Positions 13,351 through 22,369 of a stretch of DNA of 22,825 nt are shown here, piece by piece (position 1 is the first letter of the stretch; each line of letters begins with the position of its first letter). Source of the stretch: JAQYVL01 sp964578935. Lineage in GTDB: Bacteria; Desulfobacterota; Desulfobacteria; Desulfobacterales; SURF-7. Position numbers and translations under genes: made by a program. The notes beneath the pieces are model-generated. The model made no database searches. It worked only from the letters and a program-made list of their open reading frames with translations, and had not been told where the DNA came from. Location of the stretch: assembly GCA_964578935.1 (NCBI GenBank), contig CAZOEW010000037.1:1-22825 (forward strand), given 5' to 3'.

Positions 13351-15630
13351 ATGAAACCAGATCTGTTTTTAGCATTGACAAGCGGAAGAGAAATCGAAGC
13401 CTCCTGTATCAGCCCGTTCAGGCCGGATGAAAATGAAATCCATGTGCGTCTGGCAAAAAACGATAAAAGACACAAATATCTTCTTTCCGAAATCTGCTGC
13501 ATTTTAATGAACGATATTTCCGATCATGAGCTCTCTCCCGGGGAAATCTCAACAACAGATAATGAGCTGGAGGAGATTGAAACGATATCCGGAAAACTTT
13601 TTCATGTAAGGGTTATCAAAGGACAGCGATACCGGACAGGCTTTTATGCCTTATCGGTTGAAAGAAACATTCCATATAACTATATTTTTTTTACCTTTGG
13701 CGGAATCAAAACCCGCAACCAGCATAATCACCTGGGTGAAATTCTGGAAAAAAAAGGAATTGTTCCTCATTCCGATATTACAACGGCACTGGAAAGGCAA
13801 CTCTCATTAAAATCAAGACGGGTTGGTGAAATCATATCCGAACAAAATCAAATCAGGATGGGTGATGTTGAAAATGTACTTCAAAAATCCTACCGAAGCG
13901 GCACAATCCCTCCAAATAAAAGGGTTGGAGATATTTTAATTGCGGCAGGTCTGGTTACCCGGCAACAGGTTGATGCAGCACTTGCCAACCAGAAAACCGG
14001 CCAAAGAAAAAAAATCGGTGAATTGCTGGTGGAATGCGGATTTGTCAGTGAAGACCAGATCCTTAAAGCCCTTTCCACAAAATTCCGAATGAAGTTTGTC
14101 ACGTTGCAAGACCTTGCCCCTGATGAAAAGGCTCTCAAGGCATTGCCGGAAGAACTGATTCACCGGATTCAGATTTTCCCCATCAATTACGATAAGGGCC
14201 ACCTGGTGGTGGCCACATCAAAACCAACCGATCCCTCAATTTTTAACATCCTGAGATTTTCTACAAATCAAAAAGTTGAGCTGGTTGTTGCCACCTCCAG
14301 GGATATATCGGCGGCGATTAAAAAATATTTTCCCGCCAATGAAGATGTTCTTCAGTTAATAACTGAAGAGATAGATGAATACAGCATCATTCCGGAAGAA
14401 GAAAAGCTGGAAGATTCTGTTTTAAATGAAAGTGACTCAAAGATTGTAAGGCTGTGCAACAAGATTCTGATCGATGGCTATGAAAAGGGGGTATCTGATA
14501 TTCATGTTGAGCCTGGAATGCAAAACAGTCCGCTTATTATCAGATATCGCATTGACGGATCCTGCAAAGTGGTTCACAGCATTCCTTCCATGTACAAAAA
14601 ACCGCTTATATCCAGGATTAAAATTGTTTCCGGGCTTGATATCACCGAACACCGTATGCCCCAGAGCGGCAAAATACTTTTTTCCATCAATAAAAAAAAA
14701 GTGGAGTACCGGGTTGAAATCACGCCAACCGTCGGCGGAAATGAAGATGCTGTCCTGAGGATCCTGTCTTCCGGAATCCCTTTGTCGATTGACGAAATGG
14801 GATTTTCACCCGAAAATCTTAAATACTTCAAAAAGATACTCGGAAAGCCCTATGGCATTATTTTATCTGTCGGTCCTACAGGGTCCGGCAAAACAACAAC
14901 GCTCCATTCTGCTCTAAGATATATCAATTTGCCGACCCGAAAAATCTGGACTGCGGAAGACCCTGTTGAGATTACACAGCCTGGTCTCCGGCAGGTTCAG
15001 GTTCTTCCGAAAATCGGATTTACTTTTCAAAAGGCCCTCCGATCCTTTTTGAGAGCGGATCCTGATGTAATCATGATCGGCGAAATGCGTGATTCCGAAA
15101 CCGCAAAAATTGCGATTCAGGCATCATTGACAGGTCATCTGGTTTTCAGCACACTGCATACAAACAGCGCTGCCGAAACAATTACCCGACTCATCGAGAT
15201 GGGGATCGAACCGTTGAATTTTTCAGACGCCATGCTGGGAATATTATCTCAAAGACTAACCCTCCGGCTTTGCGCACATTGCAAAGAACCTTACCACCCG
15301 AACCGGGAAGAGTATGAAGAACTGGTCAATGCGTATGGTGTGGAGAGCTTCAAGGCTCACAACATGAAAAGCTACTCTGAAGAGTTTACGCTCATGAAAA
15401 AAGTAGGGTGTGAAATCTGTGAAAAAAGCGGATATAAAGGAAGAATTGCACTCCACGAATTGCTCATCGAAACCGAAGAGATTAAAAACGCGATAAAAAA
15501 ACGAATGCATCCCTCTGAAATAGAACAACTGATGCTTAAAAGCGGCATGAAAACCTTAAAAATGGATGGAATTGATAAAATTTTTCAAGGATTAACCGAT
15601 TTGAGCCAGGTTCTCAAGGTATGCGCATAG
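13351..15630 (+). CDS. GspE/PilB-type secretion or pilus ATPase with tandem MshEN motifs
   Basis: This 759-residue hexameric ATPase powers assembly of type IV pili or type II secretion pseudopili. The N-terminal 120 residues form a beta-rich domain I cannot name, possibly PilZ-like. Four copies of the 24-residue MshEN motif ([RHK]-[LIV]-G-x-x-L...G...Q) follow, starting near residues 127, 157, 191 and 221; in MshE such motifs bind cyclic-di-GMP. The catalytic core has Walker A GPTGSGKT (508-515), the Asp-box/Walker B segment ADPDVIMIGEMRD (about 569-581, GEMRD in place of the usual GEIRD) and the His-box TGHLVFSTLHTN. A zinc tetracysteine is formed by CAHC (641/644) and CEIC (687/690). I choose the ATG at 13351 because GAGGA lies about eight bases before it. 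No pilC, pilT or pilin gene is adjacent. Confidence 0.9.
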   Translation: MKPDLFLALTSGREIEASCISPFRPDENEIHVRLAKNDKRHKYLLSEICCILMNDISDHELSPGEISTTDNELEEIETISGKLFHVRVIKGQRYRTGFYALSVERNIPYNYIFFTFGGIKTRNQHNHLGEILEKKGIVPHSDITTALERQLSLKSRRVGEIISEQNQIRMGDVENVLQKSYRSGTIPPNKRVGDILIAAGLVTRQQVDAALANQKTGQRKKIGELLVECGFVSEDQILKALSTKFRMKFVTLQDLAPDEKALKALPEELIHRIQIFPINYDKGHLVVATSKPTDPSIFNILRFSTNQKVELVVATSRDISAAIKKYFPANEDVLQLITEEIDEYSIIPEEEKLEDSVLNESDSKIVRLCNKILIDGYEKGVSDIHVEPGMQNSPLIIRYRIDGSCKVVHSIPSMYKKPLISRIKIVSGLDITEHRMPQSGKILFSINKKKVEYRVEITPTVGGNEDAVLRILSSGIPLSIDEMGFSPENLKYFKKILGKPYGIILSVGPTGSGKTTTLHSALRYINLPTRKIWTAEDPVEITQPGLRQVQVLPKIGFTFQKALRSFLRADPDVIMIGEMRDSETAKIAIQASLTGHLVFSTLHTNSAAETITRLIEMGIEPLNFSDAMLGILSQRLTLRLCAHCKEPYHPNREEYEELVNAYGVESFKAHNMKSYSEEFTLMKKVGCEICEKSGYKGRIALHELLIETEEIKNAIKKRMHPSEIEQLMLKSGMKTLKMDGIDKIFQGLTDLSQVLKVCA

Positions 15631-15818
15631 GGTGTTTGATATCTGCCATGTAACGTTTCAACATGTCATGGCGGGATTGTCCTCTTTCCCGTTGCTTTCT
15701 TTCTGAAAAAGTTAATGAAAACTTTAAATTAGAGTTGATATGGTTCCATCCTTGGATTACATAACAGGAAGTCCGGGTGCAAACCCTTACGATCATACCT
15801 GAAAAAAATGAATAAACC
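15631..15818. other. Intergenic region upstream of the Mla operon
   Basis: GCCATG (15645-15650) and CATGGC (15667-15672) form an inverted repeat, followed by CGGGA/TCCCG (15672-15676, 15687-15691) with a T/C-rich tail. The second may be a weak terminator of the ATPase gene. TTGATA near 15737 could be a -35 for the Mla operon, but the -10 partner (TACATA, 17 bases on) is poor. Confidence 0.35.
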
Positions 15819-16973
15819 ATGATTCATGCCGGAAAACAGAATGCATCGGATTCCTTTTTATCGCTTCAAACCGCTACCAGTGATGACGGCACGCTTACAC
15901 TGGCATTAGAGGGACGTCTTGATTCCACTTCTACGGCAACTGTATGGGAACAGGCCATTCAGGCCATGGAAGAGAAAAATTACAGGCAGGTAACCATTGA
16001 TGCCACCGAACTGGAATACTGTGATGGATCCGGGATCAGCCTGCTGCATGAACTGGATACCCTTGGCAGGGAAAAGGCTGATCAGGTGCGTATTGTAGGC
16101 CTGAAAAAAGAATTTCAGAAAATCCTGAACCTGTATGATCCGGAAGATGCCGGACACCTGGAAGGGAAATCTCAAAAGCATTCCAATCCGGTGGTTGAAA
16201 TTGGAAAGAAAACAATTAGCGCCTGGAATGAATTCGTAATCCTGATCTCATTTGTCGGTGAACTTTTCATGGCCACGGTATTTGCATTCACACATCCTCG
16301 AAAGATTCGATGGAAAGACGCCTTTTGGGTTGCCGAGACCGCCGGCGCAAATGCTTTGCCCCTGGTTACATTGATCAGCTTTCTTGTCGGCCTGATCATG
16401 GCATTTCAGGCTGCCATCCCCATGCGTATGTTTGGTGCTGAAATCTTCGTGGCAAATCTGATTGCACTTTCCATGATGAGGGAACTCGGGCCGTTGATGA
16501 CCGCAATTGTCATCGGCGGCCGCTCCGGATCCGCTTTTGCTGCGGAACTGGGAACCATGCGTATCAACGAAGAGATCGATGCGCTTACCACAATGGGGCT
16601 GGATCCGGTTCGATTTTTAGTCGTTACCCGCGTTATTGCAACGGTTCTCATGACACCATTGCTGACAATTTACGCCAACATCGTGGGAATACTGGGTGGA
16701 GCAGCTGTTCTGTTCTCCTTTGGGTTTACCTTGAACGCCTATGTGAATCAGGTAATGGCTTCCGTGACCTATATTGATTTTATGGGAGGAATTTTCAAAT
16801 CGTTTGTTTTCGGTCTGCTGATCGCGGCAGTTGGCTGCCTGCGCGGCCTTCAGACAAAGACCGGTCCGAGTGCGGTCGGAGAGTCCACCACCCGGGCGGT
16901 TGTCAGCAGCATCATTCTGATTGTGGTAGTCGACGGTCTTTTTTCGGTGATCTATTTTTATCTGGGCATTTAA
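15819..16973 (+). CDS. mlaE: MlaE-type lipid transporter permease fused to a STAS domain
   Basis: This 384-residue protein is the membrane core of an Mla-type ABC transporter that moves phospholipids between the inner and outer membranes. Residues about 20-115 are a STAS domain (LTLALEGRLDSTSTATVW, then YCDGSGISLLHEL), the counterpart of the separate E. coli subunit MlaB. Residues about 130-384 are the permease, with the hallmark MRELGPLMTAIVIGGRSGSA, the cytoplasmic coupling segment EIDALTTMGLDP and five or so hydrophobic helices. The fusion fixes one STAS per permease, as in the MlaB-MlaE stoichiometry. The start ATG at 15819 has no clear Shine-Dalgarno. mlaF follows after 61 bases. Confidence 0.93.
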   Translation: MIHAGKQNASDSFLSLQTATSDDGTLTLALEGRLDSTSTATVWEQAIQAMEEKNYRQVTIDATELEYCDGSGISLLHELDTLGREKADQVRIVGLKKEFQKILNLYDPEDAGHLEGKSQKHSNPVVEIGKKTISAWNEFVILISFVGELFMATVFAFTHPRKIRWKDAFWVAETAGANALPLVTLISFLVGLIMAFQAAIPMRMFGAEIFVANLIALSMMRELGPLMTAIVIGGRSGSAFAAELGTMRINEEIDALTTMGLDPVRFLVVTRVIATVLMTPLLTIYANIVGILGGAAVLFSFGFTLNAYVNQVMASVTYIDFMGGIFKSFVFGLLIAAVGCLRGLQTKTGPSAVGESTTRAVVSSIILIVVVDGLFSVIYFYLGI

Positions 16974-17034
16974 CACCTTGATAATTATTTCTGCAAACTC
17001 TATAGAAAAAAACAGAAGCTGAGGGTAGGTTTTG

Positions 17035-17808
17035 ATGAAAACCGCTCGGAAACCATTAATTCAAGTAGAAAATTTTTCAGCCGCCTATGATGGCGAAGTC
17101 ATCATCGATGCGATCTCCTTTGAGATTTATGCCGGAGAGGTATTTGCTATTCTCGGAGCATCCGGTTCCGGCAAAAGTACTCTTTTGAAACATATGATCG
17201 GACTCTATCCGCCGGCAGGCGGCAGGATTCTGATTGACGGCATGGATATTACAAGTGCTTTGGGCCGGGAAAAACGAGAGATCCTGAGCAAAATCGGCGT
17301 CGCATATCAGAGCGGAGCACTGTTTGGCTCCATGACACTTCTGGAAAATGTCCGGCTTCCGCTGGAAGAGTTTACCGGCCTTCCAGCCCGTGTATGCGGC
17401 CTGACAGCCCTGATGAAACTGAAACTGGTTGGACTTTCTGAATTTATACACCACATGCCCGCGGAAATAAGCGGGGGGATGCAGAAGAGAGCGGCGATTG
17501 CAAGAGCCATGGCCCTGGATCCAAAAATCATCTTTCTGGACGAACCGTCAGCAGGTCTGGATCCAATTACTTCCGCTGGAATTGACCAGCTCATTCTCAG
17601 TCTGGCGGCGGATCTGAATATTACATTTGTTATTGTAACCCACGAACTGGAAAGCATCTTTACCATTGCAGACCGGGTGATTATGCTGGGTGAAAGCGAC
17701 AAGAAAATTGTCGCTGCCGGAAAACCCGAAGAATTGCGGGATAAAAGCACAAACCCCTGGGTTCGTCAATTTTTTAACCGGCAGGCTGAAACAGAAATTT
17801 CCTCGTAA
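17035..17808 (+). CDS. mlaF: MlaF-type ABC transporter ATP-binding protein
   Basis: This 257-residue ATPase drives the MlaE permease. It has Walker A GASGSGKST (41-49), a Q-loop in AYQSGALFGSMT, the signature SGGMQKRAAIARA (from 146), Walker B IIFLDEP (165-171) with catalytic Glu170, the D-loop SAGLDP and the H-loop His203 (THELES). SGGMQ, rather than the general SGGQ, is typical of Mla/Ttg2A ATPases. I choose the ATG at 17035; the TTG three bases earlier adds only one residue. An AGG stretch lies just upstream. The C-terminal tail (PWVRQFFNRQAE) matches the family, in which this extension contacts a neighbouring subunit. mlaD follows after 22 bases. Confidence 0.95.
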   Translation: MKTARKPLIQVENFSAAYDGEVIIDAISFEIYAGEVFAILGASGSGKSTLLKHMIGLYPPAGGRILIDGMDITSALGREKREILSKIGVAYQSGALFGSMTLLENVRLPLEEFTGLPARVCGLTALMKLKLVGLSEFIHHMPAEISGGMQKRAAIARAMALDPKIIFLDEPSAGLDPITSAGIDQLILSLAADLNITFVIVTHELESIFTIADRVIMLGESDKKIVAAGKPEELRDKSTNPWVRQFFNRQAETEISS

Positions 17809-17830
17809 AGGAGTTTCGGAGAAATAAAAA

Positions 17831-18889
17831 ATGACGGACAGGACAAACTACTTTAAAATCGGAATATTTGTTTTAATCGCGATAGCCGCGGCCATTGTTG
17901 TGATCCTTGCCCTGGGCGCAAAAGAGCTTTTCAGAGAAGAGGTATTCATTGAAACCTATTTCAATGAATCTGTTCAGGGCCTTGAGGTCGGCTCACCCAT
18001 CAAATATCGCGGAATTACACTTGGAAGGGTAAAATCAATACAAATGGTCAGCACCGCCTATGATATCAACAGCTCCTATGTGATGGTGGTATGCTCCATT
18101 TATGGTGAAAATGTTCAGAAAAAAACCTTTTCCGAATTCAGGGTCATGTGCAAGGAGATGATCGAAAAAGGCCTCCGGGTTCGGCTGGCATCACAGGGGC
18201 TGACCGGTGCGGTATATCTGGAGGTTGATTATTTTGATCCGAATCGATTTGAGCTGCTTGAGGTCAACTGGGAGTCCCGATACTTTTATCTTCCATCAGT
18301 CCCCAGCGCGATTGCCCGGCTCGGAGAATCTCTTGAGAAAATAATGAACAATCTCGAGCAGATCAATACACATCAAATTTCAAAAAACCTTTCAAGCCTG
18401 CTTTCCATATTGAACGGTAAGATAGAAAATGTGGATATCAAAAATATCGGCCACCAAACCGAAATGCTTCTGACGGAACTGCGGGAAAGCAACAAAAAGG
18501 TAAAAACCCTCCTTGAAAAAGAAGAGACAGAAAAGATTATAGCAGATGCTTCCGAGATGGTCGCCGGAGCAAGACGTATTGTTGAAAAGTCGGAAAAACC
18601 CCTGGCTGATTTTATGTCAGGGATGTCGAACATCGATTCCAGTATAACCAAGCTATCAGAAAAAATCGAGATTGTCGCAGAAGATCTTCCGGAGGTATCC
18701 GCAAGGCTGCAGAAAACGCTTACCCGGCTGGACAACCTTGTCGCTGCCGAGCAGAAGGATATTGAAACCGTAATCCAGAATTTCAAGCAGATATCGGAAG
18801 ATCTTGCAGAGATTACCCGTAATTCGCGGAAATATCCCGCGCAAACCTTTTTCGGAGAACCTCCGCCCAGGATTAAAATGGACCGATGA
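17831..18889 (+). CDS. mlaD: MlaD-like MCE-domain protein with long coiled coil
   Basis: This 352-residue protein is the periplasmic lipid-binding subunit of the transporter. One membrane anchor lies at residues 9-29 and the MCE domain at about 38-136 (SVQGLEVGSPIKYRGITLGRV, then LRVRLASQGLTGAVYLEVD). Residues about 160-340 are helical heptads (LGESLEKIMNNLEQI, LLTELRESNKKVKTLLEKEE). E. coli MlaD is about half as long and lacks this tail. The long coiled coil suggests a hexameric needle or tunnel that reaches toward the outer membrane, as in other MCE proteins; this is inference. GGAG lies nine bases before the ATG. The next gene overlaps its stop as ATGA. Confidence 0.92.
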   Translation: MTDRTNYFKIGIFVLIAIAAAIVVILALGAKELFREEVFIETYFNESVQGLEVGSPIKYRGITLGRVKSIQMVSTAYDINSSYVMVVCSIYGENVQKKTFSEFRVMCKEMIEKGLRVRLASQGLTGAVYLEVDYFDPNRFELLEVNWESRYFYLPSVPSAIARLGESLEKIMNNLEQINTHQISKNLSSLLSILNGKIENVDIKNIGHQTEMLLTELRESNKKVKTLLEKEETEKIIADASEMVAGARRIVEKSEKPLADFMSGMSNIDSSITKLSEKIEIVAEDLPEVSARLQKTLTRLDNLVAAEQKDIETVIQNFKQISEDLAEITRNSRKYPAQTFFGEPPPRIKMDR

Positions 18890-19509
18890 TGAAACTGAAA
18901 AACCATCTCTGTTTCTGGTTAGCGACCGCAGTCCTGTTTTCATTTACAGGCTGCCTGAACCTGAAAACGGGCTATCCGGCCAAAAACTATTTTCTGCTGG
19001 ATGCAAAGCGAACCGATCAAAAAGGATATGAAAAAGGCCCCGTGATCCAGATTCAACGGTTCCGAATATCTCCCCGTTATCAAGGAAAAGAATTTGTCTA
19101 CCGGTTTGAAAAGCTGAAGTTCGAATCGGACTTTTACAATGAATTCTTTATCTCGCCGGATGATATGATCACGGAACAGGTGCAGAAATGGCTTTCTGAA
19201 AGCGGGAAGTTTACGTTGCTGACGGCACGAGACAGTGATCCTCCGCCCGACTATGTTCTGGGAGGATGGATAACCGAACTTTACGGTGATTTCAGAGACA
19301 GTGATAACCCAAAAGCGGTGATGGAGTTAACATGTCTCCTTCTGAGCGGAAACCAATCGCCGGGTCAAATTCTTTTTAAAAAACGATATCGAGCAGATGT
19401 TCCAATGCAGGAAAAGAGATCCGCTCTTTTAGCAGCCGGATGGAATCAGGCTCTTGAAACCATTTTAAATCAGCTTGAGGAGGATTTGAAATCGGTGCAG
19501 ATCAAATAG
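18886..19509 (+). CDS. ABC transport auxiliary lipoprotein (PqiC/DUF330-like)
   Basis: This 207-residue lipoprotein has the lipobox F-T-G-C at Cys23. The start of the mature part, PAKNYFLLDA, and the later FVYRFEKLKFESDFYNEF are characteristic of the ABC-type transport auxiliary component family (PqiC type), which sits at the outer membrane and works with MCE proteins. It probably anchors the MlaD coiled coil to the outer membrane in place of the MlaA/MlaC route; no mlaC or mlaA is seen. Its ATG overlaps the mlaD stop (ATGA at 18886-18889), and a second ATG follows directly. It ends the operon, 24 bases from the convergent Omp85 stop. I see no clear terminator in that gap. Confidence 0.85.
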   Translation: MMKLKNHLCFWLATAVLFSFTGCLNLKTGYPAKNYFLLDAKRTDQKGYEKGPVIQIQRFRISPRYQGKEFVYRFEKLKFESDFYNEFFISPDDMITEQVQKWLSESGKFTLLTARDSDPPPDYVLGGWITELYGDFRDSDNPKAVMELTCLLLSGNQSPGQILFKKRYRADVPMQEKRSALLAAGWNQALETILNQLEEDLKSVQIK

Positions 19510-19533
19510 TAACATCAAACTCCTGAAATCAAC

Positions 19534-22365
19534 TCAAAACGTATATCCGATTGTAAAATAAAATCTGCCTTCATCTTCTTCAGATTTTTCTCGATCAAGC
19601 TGATGACCGTATTGAAGCCCAAGGGGAAGGAAGGGGGTATGGTATCGGAGGCTGATACCGACAGCGGAACGAAAGTCATCAGAGCCGGCATCCACTTGCG
19701 CATCCTGTATACTGCCGGTATCAAAAAAAGGCGCTATCTCGATATGATACCCAACGTCAACCCGTGCCTCGATGCTTCCCAACAACAGGGTTTTTCCCCC
19801 CGCTGCCTCGCCTTCCGCGTCCACCCGTAACCTGTTTTCATCATAACCTCGAACCGTGGAAAGCCCCCCCAGAAAGAAGAGCTGATCATCCGGAATATTA
19901 CTCTCCCCGCCAAACGGTACAATGTGCCCGGCACGACCGCGCATGGCAAAGGTCAGACGTTTATGAAAAGTATAATACCATCGAATCTCATATTGATACT
20001 TGATAAAATCGTCCAGGGAATTTTCAAGCCCCTTGGAGACATCCATGGACAGGGATGAAAAAAACCCTTTTGTCGGTCGTATGAAAGAATCCACGGAATT
20101 GTAAACAATCGAAGGGGTGTTCACAAAAATACTTCTTGCTTCATATGCTTCACTTTCATCTGAAGAGACAACTTCTTCAACTCTCAGGTATTGCTCCTTT
20201 CTTTCAACACTGAGGGTTAAGCCTGCTGACAGGTTGTAAGGCAGTTTGCGTTTAAATGAAAGTGCCGCGCCAAAAGCCGTGGTTCCGAAACGCTGGTTGA
20301 ATTCTTCACGATTTTCCCCAAAAAGGTTAACGGTAGATGAAATTCGTGTGCCTAAAAATCGTGGTTCCGTAACCCCGATTTCACCTCTTTCTCCAATTTC
20401 ACTGGCTTCAAGGCTCACCCAGGCGTCCTTGTTCAGCCCGAAAAGGTTGAGATCACCAATGCGGGTATTCGCATAAAACCTTCTGGATGTATCGTACCCG
20501 ATGCTGGCCTGGAAAGAATACGGTTTTTTTTCCTCCACCTCCACCAGCAAATTTATGGTATCCGCCTTTTCTTTAAGGCCCATGGGCTTTATTCTTGCTG
20601 TTTCAAAGGCATTGATGTTCCAGATATTCCGCTGGGTTTCAAGCATTTTGACCAGAGAAAACGGTTCCCCTTTTTGCACTGTCAATTCTTCCTGGACAAT
20701 CTTGCTCTTTGTCCGAAAATTTCCCATTACATGAATATCTCCCATTTCCACATAAGGGCCTTCCGTAATTTCATACCTGATTTCTGCACCATGTTGTTCC
20801 TTGAAAATCTCTGCCTTCCCTTTTACCATGACATGAGGATACCCCTGTTCCGAGATTTCGGCTGATAAAAGAGTTTCATCGCTGCGAACCATCTCCTCCC
20901 TGAACGGTTCACCGGGTTTCAGGGAAACCATTTTCAACGCGGCTTTTTCCGACATCGAATTCAGCCCATCGAAAACCAATGAGTTGACCGTAATTTTCGG
21001 CCCCTCTGTAATTTTCAGGATGATGCGGGCAACCCTTACCTTGCCTTCATCATCCTCTTTCCATAAAATTTCTTTTTCGATATTGACATACACATAACCA
21101 TATTTAAGATACAGGGAGACAATCGACCGGATATCATCATCCAGCGTCCTTAATACGAATTCTCCTCCTGAAAACAACCCGGAGGGGCTTGTAATGATTT
21201 GATTCCGGATTTCGCTTTCCGCTACCGTCAGGTTTCCCTCAACGGCAACATTCTCGACAATGGATTTCGGCCCCTCCTCAATGATCAGGCGGACTTTTCG
21301 AACACTCTCCTGTAATGATTTTTCATAATCAGAATCGATTTGAATTGTACAGTCGGCATAACCGGCTCCCTGATACCGATCTTTTATACGTCGGATACTT
21401 CTTCTGATCCCCAGGTCTTTCCGGTTTCCTTCCCCAAACAGAATCAAATCCTCTTTCAGGGTCCAGTCCCAGAACCTGCTGTTTCCGACAAACTCTATCT
21501 CGTAACGCAGCCCCTCTTCTATTACAAAACAAATGGAAACCTCCCCACTGTCCGGATCCTTCTCCACCTGAAGCTTCACCATTACATCCGCATAACCCTT
21601 ATCCCGATAAAACAATGTCAGCTTTTTTAAATCCTCATCCAGTTTTTTTTTGATAAATCGGCCCATACCCCCGGGCAAAAACGAAGAATGCCATGTGTCC
21701 AGCCGCATTTTCAAACGGACATCGGAAAAAGATCGGTTTCCCTTTATTTCCACTTGGTTAATACGGTAAAAATCTCCTTTTTCAATGTCCACGTAAATAT
21801 AAAAATTTTCGCTTTTTTCATCTTTTTCTGCGGACAATGCGACTTCTGGGCTTAAGTAACCTTCGTTTTTCAGAAGACTCGTAATGGCTGTTTTCTGTTT
21901 CGGAAGATTCTCTTTTCGAAACACATCTCCGGTATAAACCGTCATTGCGTTAAGAATTTCCCGTTCACTGATCGGAAAACTTCCTTTAATCTGAATATCC
22001 ATTATCCGTGGATAGGGCCGGAGCACAAACAGCAGAGATATATCGCCTTCCTGTGTTTCAAGGGTTTTTACTTCTTCCACATCAAACAGCCCTGATGAGT
22101 TGAGAACGGCAACGGCCTGTTCAAGTTTTTGAGCGGAAAAAGGGTCCCCCTCGTTGAAACCGATCAGACTTTTCACAAGAGGTATCGTCCGATCCGGTTC
22201 ACCCTTTTCGTCGATGACTTTTATCGTTATCCGGGAAACAACCCGGCCGATTTTGTCCTCTTCAGATCCATTTTCCACAGCGGCAATGGCGGACCCAAGC
22301 ACTCCTGTCCATACCAAAATCAAAAGAAAGATCCGTTTAAAATATTTCGATTCTGTTCGTCTCAT
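19534..22365 (-). CDS. Omp85-family (BamA/TamA-like) outer membrane protein with seven POTRA domains
   Basis: This 943-residue protein inserts or moves proteins or lipids at the outer membrane. After a signal peptide (about 1-28) I count seven POTRA-like units: about 43-117, 120-199, 201-285, 287-366, 368-456, 458-537 and 539-615. Each ends in a strand with an E-x-G-[PD]-type turn (IEEGL, IEEGPK, ITEGPK, ITEGPY). The barrel covers about 617-943, carries the VRGY loop-6 motif (GGLSTVRGY) and ends GYTF, a proper beta-signal. TamA has three POTRAs and BamA five. I choose the ATG at 22365, where the signal peptide begins; an ATG at 22434 would overlap tamB. It follows tamB by four bases, so it may act as that protein's TamA-like partner. 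Confidence 0.88.
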   Translation of the reverse strand: MRRTESKYFKRIFLLILVWTGVLGSAIAAVENGSEEDKIGRVVSRITIKVIDEKGEPDRTIPLVKSLIGFNEGDPFSAQKLEQAVAVLNSSGLFDVEEVKTLETQEGDISLLFVLRPYPRIMDIQIKGSFPISEREILNAMTVYTGDVFRKENLPKQKTAITSLLKNEGYLSPEVALSAEKDEKSENFYIYVDIEKGDFYRINQVEIKGNRSFSDVRLKMRLDTWHSSFLPGGMGRFIKKKLDEDLKKLTLFYRDKGYADVMVKLQVEKDPDSGEVSICFVIEEGLRYEIEFVGNSRFWDWTLKEDLILFGEGNRKDLGIRRSIRRIKDRYQGAGYADCTIQIDSDYEKSLQESVRKVRLIIEEGPKSIVENVAVEGNLTVAESEIRNQIITSPSGLFSGGEFVLRTLDDDIRSIVSLYLKYGYVYVNIEKEILWKEDDEGKVRVARIILKITEGPKITVNSLVFDGLNSMSEKAALKMVSLKPGEPFREEMVRSDETLLSAEISEQGYPHVMVKGKAEIFKEQHGAEIRYEITEGPYVEMGDIHVMGNFRTKSKIVQEELTVQKGEPFSLVKMLETQRNIWNINAFETARIKPMGLKEKADTINLLVEVEEKKPYSFQASIGYDTSRRFYANTRIGDLNLFGLNKDAWVSLEASEIGERGEIGVTEPRFLGTRISSTVNLFGENREEFNQRFGTTAFGAALSFKRKLPYNLSAGLTLSVERKEQYLRVEEVVSSDESEAYEARSIFVNTPSIVYNSVDSFIRPTKGFFSSLSMDVSKGLENSLDDFIKYQYEIRWYYTFHKRLTFAMRGRAGHIVPFGGESNIPDDQLFFLGGLSTVRGYDENRLRVDAEGEAAGGKTLLLGSIEARVDVGYHIEIAPFFDTGSIQDAQVDAGSDDFRSAVGISLRYHTPFLPLGLQYGHQLDREKSEEDEGRFYFTIGYTF

Positions 22366-22369
22366 TTCT

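Noticed and set aside
15770..15790. Sequence like a tRNA T-arm (CCGGGTGCAAACCC)
   Set aside because: No acceptor stem, D-arm or anticodon arm can be placed around it.
18373..18906. Open frame of 177 codons on the minus strand
   Set aside because: It is antisense to the mlaD coiled coil; the Ser/Arg/Phe-rich product is typical of a shadow of a helical gene.
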